Below, in pieces: positions 8,544-17,436 of a stretch of DNA of 64,000 bases. Source of the DNA: VXNE01 sp965248075 (GTDB lineage Bacteria; Pseudomonadota; Gammaproteobacteria; Pseudomonadales; Azotimanducaceae). The notes beneath the pieces are model-generated. The model did not search any database, was not told the DNA's origin, and was given only the letters and a program-made list of their open reading frames with translations. The stretch covers positions 186,001-250,000 of the forward strand of contig CBDFIL010000001.1 of the NCBI GenBank assembly GCA_965248075.1, read 5' to 3'. The stretch's first letter is position 1. Each line of letters begins with the position of its first letter. A program made the position numbers and the translations under genes.

Positions 8544-9854
8544 TCACGAGATCGGCAACCGGTGCTCCAGCACCATCTCCTCGGTCAGCGCCGTTCCGAA
8601 ACCGGGCTCCTCCGGCGCCAGGCAGTCGCCGTTCTCGATCGTCGGCGTCATGGCGGCGAGCAGCGGCGAGCCGGCCGCGAAGCTCTCGGCCATCGTGCAG
8701 CTCGGGGCCGTCAGCGCGATAGGGAGACCCCATGAACTGCCGCCCCGGTGCGGCACCAGTTCGAGCCCGGCGTCCTCCACGACCTTCGCGATCCGCCGCG
8801 CCGCCGTGAGGCCGCCGCACCAGGTGATGTCCGGTTGCAGCACTTCCGCGGACCCGAGGCGGACCAGCACCTCGAAGCCATGCTCCGTGTACTCGTGCTC
8901 GCCGCACGCCACCTTCGTCCAGCCCGGGCCACCGCCACCGATCCGTTTGACCAGCTCCGCGTAGCCGAACACGTCGTCCGGGGAGAGCAACTCCTCCATC
9001 CAGTAGAGCCCGGCCGGCCGCAGCCGCTCCGCGATGCCGACCGCCCAGTCCACCGTCCCCCGGCGCGACACGCTGTCGGTCATCAGGTTGCCCTCGGGCC
9101 CCATCGCTTCGCGGGCGGCGAGAACACGTCCGATGGCTGCCTCGGTGTCGGCGGCGGACGTCTCGGGCGCGATGGGCAAACCTACCTTGAAGTTGCGGAC
9201 GCCGGCGCGCCTGCCCAGGGCCACGTCGCCGCCAGTCTGATACACCGCGATCCGCGCGCCCGGTTCTCCCCCGAGCAGCGCATGCACCGACTTGCCCGCG
9301 TACTTGCCGGCAATGTCCCACAGCGCGTTGTCAACAGCGGAGAGCGCCATCGGGAACAGGCCCCGGCGGCCGTAAAACAGGGCGGAGGTGTACATCTGGT
9401 CCCAGAGTCGCTCGACCGCACGCGGGTCCGCTCCCACCACGAGGTGCCGCAGATGCCCGTGAATGATCTCGACCGCAGCGGTTCCTCCGGCGCCCATGCC
9501 GAATCCGACGATGCCCTGGTCGGTCTTCACGACCGCGATGATCGCCGACGGCAACTGCTCGAACGGTCCGCCGTAGTACCAGCGTCGTGGATCCTCGTCC
9601 GAGGAGAAGGTCGGCGCGTCAAAGAGCCCCTCCGAGCGCTCGTTGATGTACACGGGATAGGCGTCGACGGCGGTGACGACGAGTCGGCCGGAACCGTCTC
9701 CCTGCAGGTCCGCGCCCGAGGCGTCCGGCGATCCGGCGTCGTCCTCCGAGGCGGCACGGCCCGAAGCAGCCGCGAGCGTCGCCCACGACGCCGCGCCGAC
9801 CAGAAACTCCCTGCGGCTGGCCGCGACGTGGCTGCGGTTGCTCAATTGCGTCAT
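8544..9854 (-). CDS. Tat-exported mandelate racemase/muconate-lactonizing family enzyme
   Basis: A 436-residue enolase-superfamily enzyme. The N-terminus MTQLSNRSHVAASRREFLVGAA is a twin-arginine signal, so the protein is likely exported folded to the periplasm. The barrel metal ligands are visible in order as MTDSVSR (Asp), YWMEELLS (Glu) and ACGEHEY (Glu), with NFKVG on the earlier strand and VPHRGG supplying the catalytic His. The family catalyses proton abstraction next to a carboxylate (racemases, cycloisomerases, acid-sugar dehydratases); the substrate is not evident. ATG 9854 was chosen because GGAGGGA precedes it and it begins the Tat signal, although the frame is open to 10001. The export signal is unusual for this family. 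Confidence 0.88.
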   Translation of the reverse strand: MTQLSNRSHVAASRREFLVGAASWATLAAASGRAASEDDAGSPDASGADLQGDGSGRLVVTAVDAYPVYINERSEGLFDAPTFSSDEDPRRWYYGGPFEQLPSAIIAVVKTDQGIVGFGMGAGGTAAVEIIHGHLRHLVVGADPRAVERLWDQMYTSALFYGRRGLFPMALSAVDNALWDIAGKYAGKSVHALLGGEPGARIAVYQTGGDVALGRRAGVRNFKVGLPIAPETSAADTEAAIGRVLAAREAMGPEGNLMTDSVSRRGTVDWAVGIAERLRPAGLYWMEELLSPDDVFGYAELVKRIGGGGPGWTKVACGEHEYTEHGFEVLVRLGSAEVLQPDITWCGGLTAARRIAKVVEDAGLELVPHRGGSSWGLPIALTAPSCTMAESFAAGSPLLAAMTPTIENGDCLAPEEPGFGTALTEEMVLEHRLPIS

Positions 9855-9889
9855 TCGAAAGCTCCCTCCTCGCTCGCGCCGGTCGTAGT

Positions 9890-11767
9890 CTACCGTTCCC
9901 GCCAGATGGGTGACGACCAGCCCCGGTTGCGGACAGTCAGCGGCACGTCGTCCGGCGGCGGCACGCCGGCGCCGTTCGCGAACCACGTCGTCCAGCGGCA
10001 ACTCGGATTCTCCATCACCCGAACATAGTAGAAGGCGTGTTGATCCGCCTGGAACGCCGGGTCCGCGAACGTCGCCTCGAGTTCGGCAGCACCGGCGCCG
10101 TCGCGCCGCTCGCAGCTGGCCGTGTCCACCGACGCCGACGTCGGCGCGCAGCGCCCGTCCTCACCGGGTACGCGCCCGCCCGAGCACACCACGTCCCACA
10201 CCCGGTGACGGTGCTCGCCGGCCTCCACCCATCCCTTGACCGCCTGGATCCGGTCCAGCGTGGCGGCGGCGGGATCCTGCGCCGCCCACACCCAGAATGT
10301 CGGTGCATCCCCGCCCTCGAGGTCGCCGCCCATCGGCACGCCGCGCGCGTAGGCGATCTCCAGCGCGTCGCGCCGCGCCCCGAGGTCCGCCGGCAGGTCC
10401 CCGGCGAAGAACCGGATGCGCAGCCGCGAACCGCTGGTGGCGAACGCTTCGCGCCGCCGCAACGCATCGAAGATGTCCTCCCGCGTGTTGGCCTCCGCCC
10501 ACACCCCGGCCAGCCCGCCTTCGCTGAAGCGCCGCCACGGGGCCAGCGGATGCGCACCGTCGAGCACCTCCCGCGCGGACTCCGGGGACTCCATGGCGTG
10601 GGCGAAACGGGAGTGCCGGCGCGGGTCCGTGTTGCCCGGATCGGACTGGTGCGTGTCCGTCGAGCCGATCATGCCGAGCTTGAAGGGATTCGCCCGCCCC
10701 TGGCTGGCCAGGTCGATCCCGTCGAGGAGGGCATCGCGCACGAACGAGGTCTCGTGCGCGCAGCCCGTCTGCCCTTCGACCGTGCAAAGGGGAAAGAAGA
10801 TGCCGAGGTTGCACTCCTCGTCGGCGGCCCCCACGCCGAGCTGGCATTCCGAACTGCCCTTGCGCTGCGTCACCTCCATCACGCGGTCGATGCGGACACG
10901 CCGCTCGAGGTCCGCCTGCGTGTACTCGGAACCGTCCCTGTCGGTGCGGGCGAACATCAGGCCCCACGAGAAATTCGTGTTGTGCGGGATCGTGAGCACC
11001 TCGCACGGCGGCTCGCAGGCCGCGTCGAGCTGCCGGAAGAAGTCCGCCTGGTTCACGACGTCGACCGACGAGATCGCGTCCTGCGTGACGTACGCATTGC
11101 GGAACAGCACGTTGCGATGGAGCATGCCTCCACCCGGCAGAAGGCCCGTGAACTCGTAGCCGATCAACGCCGTGAACTCCCCCGGCCGGTCGAACTCGTC
11201 CGCCACCGCCTGCGTGCGCCGCCACGTCGCGCGCGCGGCCGCTGTGCATGCGTCGAGGTCCGCGCACAGTTGCGGATTGCGCGGCCGCGGCCACTGGACG
11301 GCCTGCGACATGGCGCGAGCGAAGAACTCCTCGATGTTCTGCTGCGGGTTCCGCATGTTCTCGCAGGCGGGTGACCCGTACATCGGGTGTTCGGGGTCCG
11401 TGCACATCCCGATCCGGTCGAAGCCCTCGGCGTGGTCGGTGATCGCAGCGAAGTCGAGGGGCGCCGCCAGTTGCGCGACGATGCCGACGGGCAGCCGCAC
11501 GGCCTCGCCGCGGGCGAAGCGCCAGGCATCCCTCGGCCCCACCCGGCTGCCGTAGAAGTAGGCGTCCGTCGACCAGCTCGTGTGCACGTGCAGGTCGCCG
11601 AAGAGCGCTTCGCGGTGGGGGAAACGCTCGACCGACGGCGCTTCGGCGGTTGGGGCGCCACCGGGAAGAGCCGGCGGACCCCCGTCGGCCGCGTCCTGCG
11701 ACGGGACCGGGTCGCAGCCAAACAACCCGACCGCGAACATGGACGCGAGCAACAGCAATCGCCTCAT
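9890..11767 (-). CDS. DUF3604 lipoprotein, PHP-like
   Basis: A 625-residue protein with a lipoprotein signal (lipobox ending LFGC, Cys18), so it is probably anchored in the outer membrane. The body is a DUF3604 protein: LFGDLHVHTSWSTDAYF after the linker gives the His-x-His metal site seen in PHP phosphoesterases, with LDFAAITDHAE and MIGSTDTHQSDPG further on as additional metal ligands. DUF3604 enzymes are poorly characterised and usually annotated only by domain. A strong AGGGGGAA site precedes the start. The Tat-exported enolase-family enzyme follows 35 bases later on the same strand, so the two probably form an operon. Confidence 0.87.
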   Translation of the reverse strand: MRRLLLLASMFAVGLFGCDPVPSQDAADGGPPALPGGAPTAEAPSVERFPHREALFGDLHVHTSWSTDAYFYGSRVGPRDAWRFARGEAVRLPVGIVAQLAAPLDFAAITDHAEGFDRIGMCTDPEHPMYGSPACENMRNPQQNIEEFFARAMSQAVQWPRPRNPQLCADLDACTAAARATWRRTQAVADEFDRPGEFTALIGYEFTGLLPGGGMLHRNVLFRNAYVTQDAISSVDVVNQADFFRQLDAACEPPCEVLTIPHNTNFSWGLMFARTDRDGSEYTQADLERRVRIDRVMEVTQRKGSSECQLGVGAADEECNLGIFFPLCTVEGQTGCAHETSFVRDALLDGIDLASQGRANPFKLGMIGSTDTHQSDPGNTDPRRHSRFAHAMESPESAREVLDGAHPLAPWRRFSEGGLAGVWAEANTREDIFDALRRREAFATSGSRLRIRFFAGDLPADLGARRDALEIAYARGVPMGGDLEGGDAPTFWVWAAQDPAAATLDRIQAVKGWVEAGEHRHRVWDVVCSGGRVPGEDGRCAPTSASVDTASCERRDGAGAAELEATFADPAFQADQHAFYYVRVMENPSCRWTTWFANGAGVPPPDDVPLTVRNRGWSSPIWRER

Positions 11768-11831
11768 CCCGGTTCCCCCTGGCTATCCGGCACGGTAGAG
11801 AGACGCGGCTTGGTGCGCCCTCCGGCCTAGC

Positions 11832-11875
11832 GCGACCTTGCGGTCGCGTTGGAAGTTTCGCTGGCGCGAAACTTC
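11832..11875. repeat. Dispersed double stem-loop element, copy 1
   Basis: Two adjacent hairpins: GCGACC-TTGC-GGTCGC at 11832-11847 and a 10-base stem GAAGTTTCGC with a 4-base loop at 11852-11875. The same order and nearly the same bases recur at 62515-62558, 50 kb away, so this is a dispersed palindromic (REP-like) element and not a simple terminator. It lies between divergent genes. Confidence 0.7.
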
Positions 11876-11931
11876 TACGGCGCAAGCTCCTAGCGTAACA
11901 TCCGGTACGAATCGCGAACGGAGGCAAGTCC

Positions 11932-12999
11932 ATGGGCAACAGACCGCTCGTCCTGATCGTTACCGCCATCGGCGCGCTGGCTGCCGCGGTAGCCACCGCC
12001 GACATTCCGCGGACCGCGGACGGCCGCCCCGATCTCAGCGGCACCTACGACGTGGCCACCCTGACCCCACTGGAACGACCCGAGAGCTACGGCGAAAACC
12101 TCTACCTGACGCCAGAGCAGGCCAAGGCCTTCGAGGCGCAGGCGGCAGCGTTCCGCGCGGCCACCTCGACGCGGAGCGACCCGAACCGCGAGGCGCCCCC
12201 CACGGGCGGCGACGGTTCGCCGGGGCCGGCCGGGAATGTCGGCGGCTACAACACGTTCTGGATCGACAACGGCGACGACACGTTCGCCATCGACGGCAAG
12301 CACCGCACTTCCATCATTCACGACCCGCCGAACGGGCGGCTGCCGCAGTTGACCCCGCGCGGGATGGCGAACCGCGCCATTCTGTTCCGGGCCTTCCGCG
12401 AGAACACCGGCGAGGCCTGGTGGTTGAAGGAGCAGATGGAGGTCGGACCCTACGACGACCCGGAGGCACGACCACTCGGCGAGCGTTGTCTGCTCGGCTT
12501 CGGCTCCACTTCGGGGCCGCCGATGCTGCCCGTGCTCTACAACAACGTCAAACGCATCGTACAGACGCCGGACTACGTGACGATCCTGAACGAAATGGTG
12601 CACGACGCCCGCATCATCCGCATCGGCGGCGAACATCCGCCCGCACAGGTGCGCAACTGGATGGGCGACTCCATCGGCCACTGGGAGGGCGACACGCTGG
12701 TCGTCGACACGACGAACTTCCGCGACAAGTCCGGGCTCTACCTGTACGGCGCCACCGAGGATCTCCACGTCGTCGAGCGCTTCGAACGCATGGACGACAA
12801 CACCCTGCACTACAGCTTCACCGTGGAGGACCCGTCGGCCTGGGATGCGCCCTGGAGCGGCGAGTATCCCTGGCCCGCGACCGACACGAGCGTCTACGAG
12901 TACGCCTGCCACGAGGCCAACTACGCGCTCGGCAACATCATGCGCGGGGCGCGACTGCTCGAGGCCGACTACGAACACGCCACCACAGAGGGAGAATGA
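11932..12999 (+). CDS. Exported protein of unknown function
   Basis: A 355-residue protein with a clear Sec signal (MGNRPLVLIVTAIGALAAAVATA) and a mature start at about DIPRTADGRPDLSGTYD. The RPDLSGTYD-type opening is common in uncharacterised exported proteins of proteobacteria and acidobacteria. The middle holds several conserved-looking aromatic segments (GGYNTFWIDNGDD, WMGDSIGHWEGDTLVVDT). No catalytic motif is recognised. It is followed three bases later by the esterase gene and so starts a likely operon running through the nuclease-helicase pair. Confidence 0.75.
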   Translation: MGNRPLVLIVTAIGALAAAVATADIPRTADGRPDLSGTYDVATLTPLERPESYGENLYLTPEQAKAFEAQAAAFRAATSTRSDPNREAPPTGGDGSPGPAGNVGGYNTFWIDNGDDTFAIDGKHRTSIIHDPPNGRLPQLTPRGMANRAILFRAFRENTGEAWWLKEQMEVGPYDDPEARPLGERCLLGFGSTSGPPMLPVLYNNVKRIVQTPDYVTILNEMVHDARIIRIGGEHPPAQVRNWMGDSIGHWEGDTLVVDTTNFRDKSGLYLYGATEDLHVVERFERMDDNTLHYSFTVEDPSAWDAPWSGEYPWPATDTSVYEYACHEANYALGNIMRGARLLEADYEHATTEGE

Positions 13000-13002
13000 C
13001 CC

Positions 13003-14046
13003 ATGAGCGAGGCCAAGGGCGTTAACGATCCACGCATCGACCCGCGCATCCAGGCCCTGCTGGCGGGGTTCCCGTCGCTCGAGCAGGGGGACGTCGAGAG
13101 CCGCGAGGCGGCGGTGGCGGAAGCCAACACGCCGGAAGCGCGGGCGGCGGACGAGGCGCTGGCCGCGTTCTTCGAGATGGCGGACAACGAGGAGATCGCG
13201 CCCTCGGCCGGTCTCTCGATCGTGACCCACGAGGTTCGCTCGGAGCCGGACGGCAACACGATCAACATCCAGTTCATCCGCCCGGACTCCGACGAGCCCG
13301 TGCCGTGCGTGTACTACATCCACGGCGGCGGCATGATGGTGATGTCCTGCTACCTCGGCAACTACCGCGCGTGGGGCAAGATCATCGCCGCCCAGGGCGT
13401 CGCCGTGGCGATGGTCGACTTCCGCAACGCGCTCTCGCCTTCCTCCGTACCCGAAGTAGAGCCCTTCCCGGCCGGTCTGAACGATTGTGTGTCCGGGGTG
13501 AAATGGCTGTCCGAGAACGCCGGGACCCTGGGAATCGATGCCAGCCGCATCGTGGTGGCCGGCGAAAGTGGCGGCGGCAACCTGACCCTCGCGACCGGAC
13601 TCAAGCTGCAGAAGGACGGCAACATCGACCTGGTCGCCGGCCTGTACGCACTCTGTCCGTACATCGCCGGCGAGTGGCCGCTGGCGCAGAACCCGTCCTC
13701 CACGGAGAACAACGGCATCCTGCTCGACCTGCACAACAACCGCGGCGCCGTGGTTTATGGCATCGAGGAACTCGAGAAGCGGAACCCGCTGGCGTGGCCA
13801 GGCTGCGCCACCGCCGACGACGTGCGCGGTCTGCCGCCCACCGTCATCAGCGTGAACGAATGCGACCCGTTGCGGGACGAGGGCGTCAACTTCTATCGCC
13901 TGCTGGTCGCGTCCGGCGTCAAGGCGCAATGCCGGCAGGTGATGGGCACCATCCATGGCACCGAGATCTTCCCGACGATATGTCCGGAAGTGAGCCGCGA
14001 AACAGGCCGCAGCATCGCGGACTTCTGCAAAGGCGTGACCATGTGA
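13003..14046 (+). CDS. Alpha/beta hydrolase, hormone-sensitive-lipase-type esterase
   Basis: A 347-residue serine esterase of the bacterial HSL family (alpha/beta hydrolase fold 3). The oxyanion motif HGGG is at 107-110, the nucleophile Ser189 sits in AGESGGGN, the acid is in NECDPLRDEG and the His in IHGTEIF near residue 320. It hydrolyses short-chain esters or a natural-product ester in the cytoplasm; no signal peptide. The site GAGGGAGAATGACCC precedes the start. Spacing of three bases from the exported protein indicates co-transcription. Confidence 0.9.
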   Translation: MSEAKGVNDPRIDPRIQALLAGFPSLEQGDVESREAAVAEANTPEARAADEALAAFFEMADNEEIAPSAGLSIVTHEVRSEPDGNTINIQFIRPDSDEPVPCVYYIHGGGMMVMSCYLGNYRAWGKIIAAQGVAVAMVDFRNALSPSSVPEVEPFPAGLNDCVSGVKWLSENAGTLGIDASRIVVAGESGGGNLTLATGLKLQKDGNIDLVAGLYALCPYIAGEWPLAQNPSSTENNGILLDLHNNRGAVVYGIEELEKRNPLAWPGCATADDVRGLPPTVISVNECDPLRDEGVNFYRLLVASGVKAQCRQVMGTIHGTEIFPTICPEVSRETGRSIADFCKGVTM

Positions 14047-14068
14047 CGCCGTTGCGCGGGAGGGGTCA

Positions 14069-14755
14069 GTGACCCATGTCGCCGAGGAAGGCGCCGCCGT
14101 GGCTGCAGGGCAACGCGTCCTGAGCGGGCGCAGGTTGCTCTGGGGCATTCCCGCCCTGCTCTACGCCGTGTTCGTCTTCTGGTACACCAACACGGAGGGC
14201 GAGCTCTCGCCGGAGGAGGTCCAGGCGTTCGCCTCCGGGATGGCTGCCAACGGCGTACCGCCCGAGCGGGTCGCGACCTGGCGCAAGTTCATGCAGGGGG
14301 ACACGGGGCGGCAGTTCGTGGTGGTCAACGTGGTGGACATACGCGACGTACCCGGAACGGTAGCGGGCGCCCCGCCCCTGGCTTCCGCGCAGGAGGGATT
14401 GGACCGGTACATGGCCCACATGTATCCCCAGCTCCTGCGCAGGGCCTGTCACCCGGTGTTCATGGGCGCGGCCGTGTTCGAGGCGATCGACATCTGGGGC
14501 ATCGAGGGCGCCGAGGTGTGGGACATGGCCGCCCTGATGCGGTACCGGAGCCGCCGCGACCTGATGGAGATCGCGTTGCATCCCGCAAGCCCCCAGGAGC
14601 ATGAGTTCAAGATCGCGGCCATGGAGAAGACCATCGCCTTCCCCGTTGAGACCGTCGTCTTCCTCAGCGACGCCCGCCTTCTCCTGGCCCTCGTCCTGCT
14701 GGCCGCGACCGCCCTGCTCGACCTGGCGCTCCTTCGTCGCGGGACCGCCGCTTGA
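14069..14755 (+). CDS. Membrane-anchored protein of unknown function
   Basis: A 228-residue protein with one hydrophobic segment near residues 24-42 and another near the C-terminus (about 203-222); the stretch between them is predicted outside the cytoplasm and rich in charged and aromatic residues. No family recognised. The GTG start at 14069 is preceded by GGGAGGGG. Its stop overlaps the TTG start of the AddB-like gene (TTGA), which argues that it is translated and co-expressed with the recombination genes, though a functional link is not established. Confidence 0.65.
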   Translation: MTHVAEEGAAVAAGQRVLSGRRLLWGIPALLYAVFVFWYTNTEGELSPEEVQAFASGMAANGVPPERVATWRKFMQGDTGRQFVVVNVVDIRDVPGTVAGAPPLASAQEGLDRYMAHMYPQLLRRACHPVFMGAAVFEAIDIWGIEGAEVWDMAALMRYRSRRDLMEIALHPASPQEHEFKIAAMEKTIAFPVETVVFLSDARLLLALVLLAATALLDLALLRRGTAA

Positions 14756-17436
14756 TCGTCCGCTTCGGCCTGCACGCGGACGGCCTCGACCCCTCACCAC
14801 CCGCCACGGTCCTCGGCGACATCCGCCAAGGACCGCGCGGCCTCCTCGAAACCCTGGAGACGGATCTCGGACTGCCGCCGGTCCTCGACCACGCGGCCGC
14901 CCAGCTCGCGCGTTACCGGAGCTGCCTCGCGGAAGCCAATGACTTCGCCCGCTTCTACCACGCCTCCTTCGAGGTCGACCCGATCGGCGTCTCCCGCGAA
15001 CTCATGCGCTGGCGGGCGGCCTGGTACGAAGCCGGATGGGACGGACGGTTCGACACCGGCCAGCCCCGTCTCGCGGACATGGCGGCGGTGGAGGTCCTCG
15101 CGCTTGAGCGGGCCGCGCCGTGCGTCGGACAGCGTCTCGCGCGGGTAGCCCAGGCGCTCGAGACCCGGCGGACCCAGATCGAGCGCCTGGTACTCCTCGA
15201 CGAGCCCACGGACTTGCCTCGCGCATGGCGTCGCGTGGTCGACGCGATCGGCTTCGAGCTGCATCCAGGGGTCAGTCCGGCGCCCGGTGCCGAGCCGCCC
15301 TCGGACCTGGCACGCCTCCAGGCGACCCTCGCGGACGCGGGCGGCACCGGGCGACCTGGCAGCGACGACCTGCGCGGCGACGGAACCGTGCTGGTCATCC
15401 GGGCCGAGTCCCGCGACGTCTCGGCCCGCGCCCTTGCCGAGTACCTGTGCGAAGCCGAGGGATCGAGCCGGATCCTGATCGCGGAACGGGACGGCATCGT
15501 GTTCGACAACGCCCTGGAGCGCGCCGGCCTGCCGCGCTGCGGCTTCCAGCACCGGTCGCGGTTCCGCCCGGTGTTGCAGGTGCCCGCGCTGGCGCTGGCC
15601 CTCCTGTGGAAGCCCGTCGACCCGCGCCTCCTGCTGCAGTTCCTGCTCCATCCCGTCGCTCCCCTGCCCTGGCGCGTGCGGCGGCCGCTCGCGGCGGCAG
15701 TGGCCGAGCAGCCGGGCGTTGGCGGAGCGGACTGGCAGGAGGCGATGACCCGGATCCTGCGTACGGAAGGGGAGCGCGCCGACTCCTCCCGGGCTTCCGC
15801 CGCCGAGATCCGTTACTGGCTCGAAGGCCCCCGCTTTGCGGCGGAAACGGGCGCGCCCATCGACGCGATCGCCGACCGGACCGAGCGCTGCGCGCGCTGG
15901 CTGGAGCGCCGCCGAGCCGTGGCTGACGATCACGAAGAGCGCGTGTACACCGCGGCCATCGCCCAGTGCAAGGCTCTCGCGGATGCGCTCGCCGAGCTGT
16001 CCGGCGGCGGTGACGCGCGGGTGCCGAAGGCCGAACTGGACCGCCTGATCGATGCTGCCGCCACCGCGCAGCCCGACCCGCAGGCCTTTGCGCAGGCCGG
16101 ACACGCGCGCGCCACGACGCACCCGGCCACCGTGGTGGACCCGGTGGACGAAGTGCTGTGGTGGGACCTCCGACCGCAGCCTGCCGAGGCGGCACCACCC
16201 TGGTCCGCGGACGAACTCGCAGCCTTGGGGGCGGCCGGAGTGGACCTGCCATCGCCAACGCAGCAGCTCCGTCGACAGAGGCGTGACTGGCTCCGGCCGC
16301 TGCTGCACTGCCGCCGCAGGCTCATTCTGGTGGCCCACCGCTCCGAGAGCGGACGCCACCCGCTGCTCGGAGAGATCGAGCACCGCTGTCCCGGTTTCCG
16401 CGAGCTATGGCTCGACGACGCGCTCCTGCGCGCCGACGAAGCCGCGTTGCCAGACCTCGACATCGCCACGCCACCGCTACCGGTCCGCCCGCTGCGGCCC
16501 CCGCAACGCTGGTGGTCGCTCCCGTCGAGCGTCACGCTGCCGACCCGCCCCACGGAGTCCTATACATCCCTGTCGAAGCTTTACGACTACCCGCACGAAT
16601 GGGTACTGCACTACCTGGCCGACCTGCGCCCGGGGCGCGCCGCCAACGTCCACGACCGGGGCCGGCTCTACGGCAGTCTCGCCCACCGGCTGTTCGAGCG
16701 CTTCTTCGACGCGCACCCGGAGCGCTCCCACTGGGACGCCCTGCCGGACAGGGCGCTGCACGCCTGGCTCGACACACACCTCGACCCACTGTTCGAGACC
16801 GAGGGCGCGGTGCTGCTGCAGCGCGGCCGGGGCGGCGACCGCCAGTACGTGGCCGACCACATCGAACGGGGCCTCGCGCGCCTCCTGCACCACCTGCGCG
16901 GCGCCCGCATCGACCACGTGCAATCGGAAGTGGCCCAGGAGGCGGAACACCCCGCTTTCGAGCTCCGCGGCACCATCGACCTGCTGCTGACCGACGTGGA
17001 CGGACGCCGCATCGTGGTGGACATGAAGTGGGGCAGCGAACCTTACCGCCAGCAGGAGATGCAGGCTGGCCGGCACCTGCAGCTCGGCACGTACGCCTGG
17101 CTGCACCGGTCCGCCGAGGGGCGCAACGACTGGCCCTACCCCGCGTACTACATCCTCACCACCGGTAACGTGATCGCGCCGGACCGCTCGGTGTTTCCCG
17201 AGGCGGTCGTCACGCCACTCGACAACGGGGAATCCGTCGCGGAGCTGTGGCACCGCGCCGAGGTCACGCGCGCCTGGCGCCGCGCACAGCTCGACCAGGG
17301 TCTTGTAGAAGTCCCCGTGGCCGGCACGGAGCCCGACGACCGTTCGCGCACTCCGGACGACGGTCTGCGCAGCCCCGGGGGACCCGACCGCTTCGACGAC
17401 TTCGGCCTGCTGACCGGCCTCGACCCCTCCCAATGA
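14752..17436 (+). CDS. AddB-like PD-(D/E)XK nuclease subunit
   Basis: An 894-residue protein. The C-terminal quarter holds a RecB-type nuclease site: GTIDLLLTDVDG followed by IVVDMKWG at about 739-758 gives the D...DxK catalytic set, with QLGTYAWL downstream. The upstream body resembles the inactive helicase scaffold of AddB but has no Walker A motif at its N-terminus, and the segment before the nuclease (SLSKLYDYPHEWVLHYL) lacks the cysteine that AddB uses for its iron-sulfur cluster. It should pair with the AddA-like helicase that follows (ATGA overlap) to process double-strand breaks. TTG start overlapping the previous stop. Identification as AddB-like is by domain and context. Confidence 0.8.
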   Translation: MIVRFGLHADGLDPSPPATVLGDIRQGPRGLLETLETDLGLPPVLDHAAAQLARYRSCLAEANDFARFYHASFEVDPIGVSRELMRWRAAWYEAGWDGRFDTGQPRLADMAAVEVLALERAAPCVGQRLARVAQALETRRTQIERLVLLDEPTDLPRAWRRVVDAIGFELHPGVSPAPGAEPPSDLARLQATLADAGGTGRPGSDDLRGDGTVLVIRAESRDVSARALAEYLCEAEGSSRILIAERDGIVFDNALERAGLPRCGFQHRSRFRPVLQVPALALALLWKPVDPRLLLQFLLHPVAPLPWRVRRPLAAAVAEQPGVGGADWQEAMTRILRTEGERADSSRASAAEIRYWLEGPRFAAETGAPIDAIADRTERCARWLERRRAVADDHEERVYTAAIAQCKALADALAELSGGGDARVPKAELDRLIDAAATAQPDPQAFAQAGHARATTHPATVVDPVDEVLWWDLRPQPAEAAPPWSADELAALGAAGVDLPSPTQQLRRQRRDWLRPLLHCRRRLILVAHRSESGRHPLLGEIEHRCPGFRELWLDDALLRADEAALPDLDIATPPLPVRPLRPPQRWWSLPSSVTLPTRPTESYTSLSKLYDYPHEWVLHYLADLRPGRAANVHDRGRLYGSLAHRLFERFFDAHPERSHWDALPDRALHAWLDTHLDPLFETEGAVLLQRGRGGDRQYVADHIERGLARLLHHLRGARIDHVQSEVAQEAEHPAFELRGTIDLLLTDVDGRRIVVDMKWGSEPYRQQEMQAGRHLQLGTYAWLHRSAEGRNDWPYPAYYILTTGNVIAPDRSVFPEAVVTPLDNGESVAELWHRAEVTRAWRRAQLDQGLVEVPVAGTEPDDRSRTPDDGLRSPGGPDRFDDFGLLTGLDPSQ

